This document shows, piece by piece, positions 1 to 6,640 of a stretch of DNA of 15,433 nt. The stretch comes from JALUUH01 sp964636675. Its GTDB lineage: Bacteria; Pseudomonadota; Gammaproteobacteria; S012-40. A model generated the notes under the pieces. It ran no database searches, was not told the DNA's origin, and was given only the letters and a program-made list of their open reading frames with translations. A program made the translations under genes and the position numbers. Position 1 is the first letter of the stretch, and each line of letters starts with the position of its first letter. The stretch spans positions 1 through 15,433 of the forward strand of contig CAZWUO010000074.1 in assembly GCA_964636675.1 (NCBI GenBank), in the 5' to 3' direction.

Positions 1-45
1 TCACCCAATCGGTGAAGTCTGGATTGACTCAAATAGTTAATGTGT

Positions 46-551
46 TCATGCGCATAGCGCCTTTTCGAAGCGATCAACTGCGGATTCTAGGATAATAACT
101 GCCTGCGATACTTTCTTTGGATGAGCAGACAAATAGCCAGCGACCAGCATGCCTCCCCAAGAATGCCCGATGAGTTTTATTTTTCTTTGTTTTGAAAAAT
201 ACTGAATAATAGAGTGTAAATCATCGATGTTTTTTTCTAAGGTGAGATATTTTTTATCTACTCTTGGCGATAAACCATTGCCTCTTTGATCATAAAATAT
301 AACACGATAATTTTCTGACAATCCTTGTAAAGATTTCAAATACTCATAATCACCGCCAGGGCCTCCATGGACAACAATAATTGCCGTTGATTCTGGATCT
401 CCAAATATTTCAGTATGAAATTTATAGCCCTCTATTTCCGTATAAGATAATGTTTCATCGAATTGAATTGTTTTTGGGATTTGCACACAAGATGTTATTC
501 CTATAATAAGAGACAAAAAAATCCTAATTTTTTACTGATTTCTAACATCAT
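46..551 (-). pseudogene. Broken alpha/beta hydrolase lipoprotein (proline iminopeptidase-like)
   Basis: The readable part matches the N-terminal half of a proline-iminopeptidase-type alpha/beta hydrolase. It has an oxyanion-hole HGGPGG, the family motif DQRGNG, and the nucleophile elbow GHSWGG carrying the catalytic serine. The catalytic Asp and His, normally about 100-150 residues further on, are absent because the frame stops at 46-48. The 5' end is also disturbed. ATG-ATG at 551-546 follows a GAGGG ribosome-binding site and opens a signal-peptide-like stretch, but this runs into a stop after a seven-T run (515-521). One extra T would join it to the hydrolase frame and give a lipoprotein signal ending in the lipobox ITSC. 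Without that base, the only start in the hydrolase frame is TTG at 516. Two lesions suggest a pseudogene, or one assembly error plus a truncation. The fold assignment is firm; the substrate is unknown. Confidence 0.7.
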
Positions 552-604
552 AAATGCCCTCGGAGAGGCCTTTGCAAACCTATATCAAAATATTATGGAT
601 TCAC

Positions 605-2869
605 TCAAAACTCCAAAGCAAGCATTAGCCCTGGCCACAATGTTCGCGTCCTATCATCACCTGCATTGCTCAGCGTAAATCCACCTAATGGCCCAGTATC
701 TTCATTCACTTGCTCATAGAGCATAATATTCAAACTCAGGCCTGCGGTTAACGCAAAATTTTTGCTGACTTGATAACGCTCTAGCGCTCGAATACTGACT
801 ATTCCATTATTTTTGATACACGCTAAGCAGTCTTGATTTCTCAGATAACGACTAGACAATGTAATATCCAAATCCATATTGTGCTTCTGAGTCCATGAAA
901 ATTGCGTTCCCAATCCCCATGCAACTCGAATATGATCACCGTCATTTGCTGGTTTAACGCCGAACGAGAGAATATTGTACAAACTATGGGTACCTGTCTT
1001 TAGGTAAAAATTGCTAAACTCTAATTCATCGAAGCCAAGTCCAAAATCCAAGCGTCCATTTTTTACCAGACTGATTAAACCTATCGCCTGCCCATCCAAT
1101 TGATCGACGACATTAACCAGACCCAGTTGCAAACCTGTGTGTTTTTTTGAAAAATTAAATAAACTAATTTGAACCTTTTTTGAGTCATCAGCCTTATTAA
1201 AAATAGCTGCAATTTGCGCCGATGATTTTTGTGCAACATTGAGTATTCCACTATACTGGCCACCTGCAACTTCTCCGGTGGCAATATTTGCAATACCGGA
1301 TACTTGCACCCCATCAACATCACCTGTGGTTACATTGAGTATCCCTGAAACTTGCACACCATCGACACTGCCTTTCGCGACATTCGTTATACCCGCAACC
1401 TGTACACCAGCTACACTACCTTGCGTGACATTCGTTATACCCGCAGCCTGCACACCGTCGATAACATCACCTGTCACCACATTAGCAACTCCTGCCGCTT
1501 GAACACCATTGACATCGCCCTTGGTAACATTAACAACGCCCGATGCCTGAACCCCGTTTACATCACCCTTGACTACCGTGACATATACCCCGGCGGCAAC
1601 GCCATCAATACTGGGGGAGCTGCCTGCAAACAGGTTAATGTCTAAATTAACCACCTCTTTTTTTCCCGCAGCATTTTTTACAGGCGCAGAAAAATTGGGA
1701 AGAATAGCAATACGCGCAGGTATAATCAGGGGGTCTTCGTCCTCGATTAGCGAACCAGGGACATTTGTTTGATGCTTAATCGCAACACTCTCAGTCGATG
1801 AGGACGCTCCCTTTGCCACGCTAGAAACGCGATCTACGGGCTGAAATCGAGACATGAAAATAGTGGTTGCTTGTAGATTGTTTAAGGTAACTGAGGCCCG
1901 ATATAGATCTCCGCGATTATCCAGCGTGAGCAAATAAGTCGTCGCATCCAAACCAATATCGATAGTTTGATCCGTGACTTTGTTCATCTCAACAACTAAG
2001 CGCCCGGCAAGATCACGCACATATAAACGACCTTCAAAGTTTGCGGATAAACGTAATGTCGCATTGGTATTATTTATATCGGTTAATACCAGGTCTCCAG
2101 CGCCTGCAAGCTGGATATCATAGGCGGCGTGTTGCGCACCACTTTGGCTTTTTTCGGTACGCGCCAGGGTTTCATGAAATGCAAATTGATAAGCTTCGTT
2201 TAAAGTAATTCGTTTGTCATTGTTAACGTCTCCTGCTCCGCGTAACGCAGAAACTAGATAATGGGTAAAATATGAACCCCCAATAGCATCCGATTCCTGT
2301 GCATTTTCATTCGCAGAGCTAGATGTTAAAAAAGCATGCCCGCTAACACTAGAGGACGCATCCACTAAAAATGCTTGGCGTTGTCTACCACCTTTTATAC
2401 GAGTAAATGCACCCGATGCGCAAGAATCTAAAATAGCAAGTTTGACATCGACATTTAATTCATTCAGAGAATTTTTGAGACGTTTATAAGACAATACTTG
2501 GTTACCCAGTAGTAAACCATTTTCATTTGAATGACCGGAATAATAAAACAAAACTTCAGTGCGTTGATTCAGTTTTTTTGCTGCTTGAAGCTGCACTTTG
2601 AGCCGCGCAAGTCCATCCACGATTTCATTTGGAGTGGGTTCTAACAACAGCGATCGATCCCGGTTATCCAGACCACCTAATTCCTGGAACACCTTGGCAA
2701 CCGATAATGCATCCGTAACCGCATAACGTAAGGGTATTCTGCCGACACCTCCGTCATTTGCAGCCGCGATTAACGCAAACCGCTTGACCGAAGTTTGTTC
2801 CTTTGCGAACAAGTTCTCTGCAGAGAAAGCGATTAATATCAATAATACAAAAAAGTACGGTTTATTCAT
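605..2869 (-). CDS. Exported caspase-like (C14) protein with EF-hand loop, glycine-rich repeats and barrel-like C-terminus
   Basis: A signal peptide (about residues 1-22) leads into a caspase-like domain (about 28-260). It has the catalytic His in YYSGHS (H113) and the catalytic Cys in DSCASG (C150). Within this domain lies a canonical EF-hand loop, DVNNDKRITLNE (214-225), so calcium may tune activity as in some metacaspases; that is inference. A beta-rich region (265-340) and linker precede about eight 16-residue repeats of the GVQxxGIxNVxxGxV type (421-550). Such repeats occur in surface proteins of the Leptospira LA_2272 kind, as I recall. The last 170 residues alternate like beta strands and end in phenylalanine (ALEF), as outer-membrane barrels do. 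The start codon overlaps the stop of the upstream membrane protein by ATGA, so translation is probably coupled. The likely location is the outer membrane or cell surface. Protease activity and target are not shown. Confidence 0.85.
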   Translation of the reverse strand: MNKPYFFVLLILIAFSAENLFAKEQTSVKRFALIAAANDGGVGRIPLRYAVTDALSVAKVFQELGGLDNRDRSLLLEPTPNEIVDGLARLKVQLQAAKKLNQRTEVLFYYSGHSNENGLLLGNQVLSYKRLKNSLNELNVDVKLAILDSCASGAFTRIKGGRQRQAFLVDASSSVSGHAFLTSSSANENAQESDAIGGSYFTHYLVSALRGAGDVNNDKRITLNEAYQFAFHETLARTEKSQSGAQHAAYDIQLAGAGDLVLTDINNTNATLRLSANFEGRLYVRDLAGRLVVEMNKVTDQTIDIGLDATTYLLTLDNRGDLYRASVTLNNLQATTIFMSRFQPVDRVSSVAKGASSSTESVAIKHQTNVPGSLIEDEDPLIIPARIAILPNFSAPVKNAAGKKEVVNLDINLFAGSSPSIDGVAAGVYVTVVKGDVNGVQASGVVNVTKGDVNGVQAAGVANVVTGDVIDGVQAAGITNVTQGSVAGVQVAGITNVAKGSVDGVQVSGILNVTTGDVDGVQVSGIANIATGEVAGGQYSGILNVAQKSSAQIAAIFNKADDSKKVQISLFNFSKKHTGLQLGLVNVVDQLDGQAIGLISLVKNGRLDFGLGFDELEFSNFYLKTGTHSLYNILSFGVKPANDGDHIRVAWGLGTQFSWTQKHNMDLDITLSSRYLRNQDCLACIKNNGIVSIRALERYQVSKNFALTAGLSLNIMLYEQVNEDTGPLGGFTLSNAGDDRTRTLWPGLMLALEF
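1220..1609 (-). repeat. In-frame tandem repeats encoding GVQxxGIxNVxxGxV units
   Basis: About eight consecutive 48-base units (one of 51) within the caspase-like gene encode residues 421-550. The first unit is divergent (IDGVAAGVYV) and the last has GGQYSGILNV; the central ones differ mainly at the two residues after GVQ. One unit has an extra codon (VVTGDVID), keeping the frame. The glycine and valine periodicity suggests a stacked beta structure. Such arrays can gain or lose units by slippage or recombination. Long open frames on the opposite strand here are by-products of the repeats. Confidence 0.85.
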
Positions 2870-3708
2870 TCGGGCACCACTTTGGAGCTGTGCTTATTCA
2901 AGGTAAAAACTGAATAATTCAAATGTTCGGGTAATAGCAATGACTTATCTAACACGGCTCCAGACTCACTCACGAGCTGACTTGCAGCATCTAGAATTTG
3001 CTGTGTTGCGAACACCGTCTTCGAGGTAATAAAATAAAAACGCTCAAACAAAGGCGCAGCATCGAGTTCATAGGCATTTTTCAATTGAACTTCTGTCAGG
3101 TCTCTTAGTCGTTCAGCCATCTGCTTCGAATCACTGGGCAAATGTTGGGTGAGCACACCATCGCCGTCAATAGAAATAATCATTCCATATTGGAGTGACA
3201 CGGGCACATAAGAAATTTGAATAACATCACCTGCCGAAGCATAATCACCACTCGTCAACTGCTCCACTCGCCCCTCTGCGGTTTTACGGAAAACTTGTAA
3301 AAAAGGCACAAGCCCTTTAGTTCGTATTCCTGGTTCGAGCTTAACCAACGAATCAGGGCTATTAATCGATGCTATATCTAATTGATGACTGGGACTAAGA
3401 ACCACTAATAGAGTCACCGACAACGCAATCACTGTAGCCGTACCCCAGGCTTGAAAATAACGACTGGATTTAACACGGCGCTGATGCTTGTTAGGGTTAA
3501 TACTCGCGCGTATGCGAATATCTTGCGCCATCGTTAGCGGTGTATATTGCTTTAAAATAGCTTCATTCGATTTTTTAATCGCCGCCACTTGACTCGCGAT
3601 CATTGCATTTTCCGTGATGAGCTGATCCAGTTTTTGCATTTCATCTGCGGGTAAGTCACCAATCACATAACGCTCCAAAGTGATCGCGGGAATAGCTGAG
3701 GTTTGCAT
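2866..3708 (-). CDS. One-pass membrane protein, probable anti-sigma factor with DUF4384-like C-terminal region
   Basis: The N-terminal 60 residues are helical and acidic, with a YVIGDLPADEMQKLD stretch like the cytoplasmic arm of anti-sigma factors. No HxxxCxxC zinc motif is visible. A single membrane segment lies at about residues 88-105. The outer part contains a segment (GDVIQISYVPVSLQYGMIIS, then SIDGDGVLTQHLPSD) that resembles DUF4384-type domains found beside caspase-like proteins; this is recalled similarity. I chose ATG 3708 because GGAGG lies seven bases upstream of it. A GTG at 3714 overlaps the sigma-factor stop but sits one base from that GGAGG. The stop overlaps the caspase start by four bases. 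The inferred role is to hold the neighbouring sigma factor at the membrane and perhaps sense the envelope. Confidence 0.7.
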   Translation of the reverse strand: MQTSAIPAITLERYVIGDLPADEMQKLDQLITENAMIASQVAAIKKSNEAILKQYTPLTMAQDIRIRASINPNKHQRRVKSSRYFQAWGTATVIALSVTLLVVLSPSHQLDIASINSPDSLVKLEPGIRTKGLVPFLQVFRKTAEGRVEQLTSGDYASAGDVIQISYVPVSLQYGMIISIDGDGVLTQHLPSDSKQMAERLRDLTEVQLKNAYELDAAPLFERFYFITSKTVFATQQILDAASQLVSESGAVLDKSLLLPEHLNYSVFTLNKHSSKVVPE

Positions 3709-3710
3709 CT

Positions 3711-4110
3711 TCACACCTCCTGTAGTTCAACAATTTGGCTGCGCAAACCACGTAGGCGTTTACGCACACCCGATACTGACATACCAACTTCTTTGGCGAC
3801 CTCTTCTAATGTCATGCCATCGAGTAAATGCAAGGTCGCAATCGTGCGCGTAGATTCAGGATGGCGCTTAAAGATTCGGTTCAACAAGTTTTCCGCTATC
3901 GCGTGATCTTCAACATTATCAGCATTGACTAAGCGCATGATTAAATCCTCATTTTCGTTCACCGAGTCCCCAGGGTGTCGTTGATGACTACGCAGTATGT
4001 TTAGACAAACATGGGTGGCTATTCGATACAGCAACGAAGATAAACCCGCATCACCTAATTTATTTTTTTTGCGTAGCACATTGACAAAGACATCTTGCAT
4101 CGCATCGACA
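3711..4110 (-). CDS. ECF-type RNA polymerase sigma factor, 5' part missing in assembly gap
   Basis: The visible 132 residues start inside sigma region 2 (DAMQDVFVNVL, the usual D-x-x-Q-D/E-V-F signature). They continue with LLYRIATHVCLNILR, typical of the region 2/4 linker, and end in a region 4 helix-turn-helix: ATLHLLDGMTLEEVAKEVGM followed by SVSGVRKRLRGLR. The size and lack of region 3 fit the extracytoplasmic-function group. The stop TGA is next to the Shine-Dalgarno region of the membrane protein, implying cotranscription. The start codon and the first roughly 40-60 residues lie in or beyond the run of N. The bases right of the gap do not give a convincing sigma-factor N-terminus in any frame, so the true gap may not be 100 bases. 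Confidence 0.85.
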
Positions 4111-4210
4111 NNNNNNNNNNNNNNNNNNNNNNNNNNNNNNNNNNNNNNNNNNNNNNNNNNNNNNNNNNNNNNNNNNNNNNNNNNNNNNNNNNNNNNNNNN
4201 NNNNNNNNNN
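4111..4210. other. Assembly gap (100 N)
   Basis: Exactly 100 undetermined bases interrupt the sigma-factor gene. A round 100 is a common placeholder for a gap of unknown size, so reading frames drawn across it are meaningless. Between the gap and 4384 I see no gene; this stretch probably holds the sigma operon's promoter and the end of the preceding transcript. Confidence 0.98.
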
Positions 4211-4348
4211 AGATGAAAACAAGACAATTGAAACGAAAAAGCACCGTTTACACTCGCTAGATGACTTAATCGGCAAGTTCCCTAGATTGTTGTAATAAGC
4301 ACCATGGAGATGAAACAGCAGAAGGCAAGAGCAACAAGTAAAATTTTT

Positions 4349-4369
4349 TAAAAGGCGTTTTGTGCCTAG
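4349..4369 (-). terminator. Possible weak terminator after the 153-residue secreted protein gene
   Basis: On the minus strand AGGC, a seven-base loop and GCCT are followed by TTTT and an A/T-rich tract. The stem is only four base pairs, so this is a weak candidate, supported mainly by its place just after the stop at 4385. Confidence 0.25.
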
Positions 4370-4384
4370 CTTATTTTTGCAAAC

Positions 4385-4846
4385 TCAACGAAACATTGGA
4401 TATTCTTCCGCGCCAGCCTTTATTTTGATTTTATTATTCTGCGCTTTCATTAAAATACGATTATTTTTAAGGTATACTTCTGTTCGTTTAGCCATTTTTA
4501 CACTTTCCACTTGCCCATTAGAAAATACCACCCACTGACCTTCTGGCATATTTTTATTAGAAAAAATAGCCTGTAATCTAATCTCATCACCGCCACCCAT
4601 TGATCCTTGCCAGCTTCTGTTACCGCGTAGAAAATCACCTTGCGAATGCTCAATTCTGAAGCTCATATTTTCTACTGATATCCGAGAATTCAGCACCGCA
4701 GATACGGTGACTTCATTGTTTGCGGTTTCTTCTGCAGCAACACTCATTGTCCACGGTACGGTGGGCTTGCTAGCACTCACTGAATCCAACAACATAACCG
4801 TAAAGAACAGCGCGCTCACCAAAATCAATAAAAATTTAGTCTGCAT
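4385..4846 (-). CDS. Small secreted protein of unknown function
   Basis: I do not recognise this 153-residue protein. A typical signal peptide (residues 1 to about 25, ending DSVSA before SKPT) points to export. The mature part is predominantly beta-type with alternating hydrophobic residues, a glycine cluster (QGSMGGGDEIR), and a basic C-terminus rich in Lys and Asn (KAQNNKIKIKAG). It has no cysteine and no catalytic signature. AGGAA lies six bases upstream of the ATG. The gene starts 24 bases after the metalloprotease-like lipoprotein gene, so the two are probably cotranscribed, and the protein may be a partner or substrate of that lipoprotein; this is inferred from position only. Confidence 0.7.
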   Translation of the reverse strand: MQTKFLLILVSALFFTVMLLDSVSASKPTVPWTMSVAAEETANNEVTVSAVLNSRISVENMSFRIEHSQGDFLRGNRSWQGSMGGGDEIRLQAIFSNKNMPEGQWVVFSNGQVESVKMAKRTEVYLKNNRILMKAQNNKIKIKAGAEEYPMFR

Positions 4847-4870
4847 ATTTGTTCCTAATATCTGATAACA

Positions 4871-6460
4871 CTAATAAACATCCAATTTGTATGAACCATA
4901 ACGCACGAGATCAGAGGTCGCTTGGGAACGTGCAACTTTGACATAATAAAACCCACTTTCATTAATCGTTAAATCCTTCACCGACGCAAGATTTGCAGAC
5001 GATATATTATCAGCCGTAGCAATTTCGGTTTGTGCATCAGGCGCATAAATAGTAAGTACGGTATCTGCACCGCTGAAGAGTTTTGAAGTTTTAAAACGAT
5101 AAGTCGTATTTTTTTCAAGATAAACTTTTAACCAGTCTTCATCCTCTTGATGATGAAAAGTTCGTTGCTGTTGGACCGGTAACACTACCACTTCCATATT
5201 GTCGGCTAATACGATGTCCATGCTTTCAAATTCATCGGCAGTAGCAAATATGGATCTATCATTAGCCACTGGCGCGATATCAGACCCTTGCCATAATTCC
5301 ATGAAATCTTGCATGCTGACGTTATCCACACCTTGCATTTTCTGCAAGGTATCCCATACTGATTGTTGCTCAGCGATGGTATCAAAGCTTTCTTCTTCGT
5401 TTAGCGCATCCACCAAATCCCAAAGCACAACGCTAACCGCTAGCTCTCCGGCCATACCCCCTGCTTGAGTTTTAGGTGAAAAAACATTACGACCACCAGT
5501 CGGCACTTCGAGCGCGTAGTCATATAAGCTAAGCCCGTTGCCATCGGTATCTACATAGGCATCTGCGCCTGCAATACCTGCATATCGTCTCACCATGGAA
5601 GAAAAAGCCGTTGCAAAACCTTCCGACCATGCCAATCGTAAATCTTGATTATTATCGTGTAGGAAGTGCACACCGCCAGGATTATCATCTTCCGAAAAAA
5701 CATTTAGTATAAAATGCCCTATTTCATGCAATACAACCGCATCATCAAATGCATCACTATCAGCCGCACTCCCCAGAAGATGAATAGTATGCAAGCCATC
5801 ACAATCTGGGCTTATATAGGTTACCGGACAATAAAATGATCCGCGCTCACTTCCCTCGTACCAAACAGCATTAAGTGGTGGAATATCTGCAAAACCAATA
5901 CCCTTTAATAGATAATAATGTGCAGCAATAATTTGATCATAAATATTAAACGCGGATGATAAAATTTTGCTCGATACAATTAAATTGACTAGCTGGCCAT
6001 TGTTACTCACGGAAAAACTCTGGGTTGCAGCTGCGTATGGAAAACCTGATACCCCTTTTACTAAACTAGCATCGATTGACAAGCCTCCTTTGCTTAACAC
6101 CCTAAGGCGATATTGCAACGCCAAGTCAATTTGAGCTACCGCAATACGATAAATACCGCGCTCATCGGTCACCGCCGTTGCTACGATCTGATCGCTAGTA
6201 TTCAACAACTCTACTTGCGCATGCCGAATAGGCACAGCTGCCCAACTCAGATTTTCATTATCCACTACCTGATCGGCGTAACAAGTAGTGCCGGCAATGA
6301 TGTTTGCCTCTATTTTTAGATCAGAAATTTCACAGGACGCAATCAGAGAGTCAGGTTTTTCATCAACGACATTCTGTACCAAATCAGTTTTTTTTTCATC
6401 CTTACACGCTGTCATTAAAAGCACAAAAATGATTAATAATAGAGGTAGAATATTTCGCAT
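4871..6460 (-). CDS. Lipoprotein with zincin (HExxH) protease domain and C-terminal PPC-like domain
   Basis: The signal sequence ends in LMTAC, giving a lipidated Cys19. Residues about 76-120 resemble a carboxypeptidase-regulatory-like beta-sandwich (VELLNTSDQIVATAVTDERG). The catalytic centre is VVLHEIGHFI (H245, E246, H249). It is followed about 30 residues on by WSEGFATAF (E280), the spacing and context of the third ligand in gluzincin-type zinc proteases. Residues about 436-529 (EDEDWLKVYL, then SGFYYVKVAR and YGSYKLDVY) fit a bacterial pre-peptidase C-terminal domain, common on secreted proteases. The protein is probably anchored in the envelope and faces the periplasm or outside. No Shine-Dalgarno sequence is obvious before the ATG. 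A 7+7 inverted repeat lies 24-45 bases upstream. I cannot assign a precise peptidase family. Confidence 0.75.
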   Translation of the reverse strand: MRNILPLLLIIFVLLMTACKDEKKTDLVQNVVDEKPDSLIASCEISDLKIEANIIAGTTCYADQVVDNENLSWAAVPIRHAQVELLNTSDQIVATAVTDERGIYRIAVAQIDLALQYRLRVLSKGGLSIDASLVKGVSGFPYAAATQSFSVSNNGQLVNLIVSSKILSSAFNIYDQIIAAHYYLLKGIGFADIPPLNAVWYEGSERGSFYCPVTYISPDCDGLHTIHLLGSAADSDAFDDAVVLHEIGHFILNVFSEDDNPGGVHFLHDNNQDLRLAWSEGFATAFSSMVRRYAGIAGADAYVDTDGNGLSLYDYALEVPTGGRNVFSPKTQAGGMAGELAVSVVLWDLVDALNEEESFDTIAEQQSVWDTLQKMQGVDNVSMQDFMELWQGSDIAPVANDRSIFATADEFESMDIVLADNMEVVVLPVQQQRTFHHQEDEDWLKVYLEKNTTYRFKTSKLFSGADTVLTIYAPDAQTEIATADNISSANLASVKDLTINESGFYYVKVARSQATSDLVRYGSYKLDVY

Positions 6461-6483
6461 AATTTTTTATTATCATGAGTTCG

Positions 6484-6505
6484 TATCCGTCATAGGGAAC
6501 GGATA
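6484..6505 (-). promoter_or_regulatory. Inverted repeat TATCCGT-N8-ACGGATA upstream of the metalloprotease lipoprotein
   Basis: Two perfect seven-base arms are separated by eight bases, 24 bases upstream of the ATG at 6460. The size and spacing fit a dimeric repressor site or an RNA hairpin in the leader. No run of T follows on either strand close enough for a terminator. The regulator is unknown. Confidence 0.4.
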
Positions 6506-6580
6506 AAAATGATGGATTCATATCTATTACTTCGGCCTTTGTGATGTTATTGCCAGAGAAATAAGTGTGACGAGATAGGC

Positions 6581-6606
6581 AAAAAAAAGGGCCGCGAATG
6601 CGGCCC
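6581..6606 (-). terminator. Intrinsic terminator of the 853-residue lipoprotein gene
   Basis: GGGCCGC and GCGGCCC form a perfect seven-base-pair GC-rich stem around a four-base loop (6589-6606). On the minus strand it is followed directly by eight T (6581-6588). It lies 35 bases past the stop at 6641 and isolates that gene from the metalloprotease operon. Confidence 0.9.
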
Positions 6607-6640
6607 TAAAAATAATTGTTATGTGTTTATTATTACAATG

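Noticed and set aside
1239..1772. Plus-strand open frames across the caspase repeats
   Set aside because: They are antisense to a clearly coding repeat array and have repetitive, biased composition with no ribosome-binding site or family similarity.
3712..3714. GTG as the start of the anti-sigma-like gene
   Set aside because: It is one base from the GGAGG ribosome-binding site, whereas ATG 3708 has ideal spacing.
4265..4281. GGAACTT on the minus strand followed by TCTAG, like a promoter read by an ECF sigma factor upstream of the sigma operon
   Set aside because: The spacing between the two parts (13 bases) is shorter than the usual 15-17, and the downstream bases vanish into the gap.
4055..4295. 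Open frames drawn across the run of N on both strands
   Set aside because: The frame across an unsized gap has no meaning, and only the sigma-factor frame left of it has recognisable motifs.
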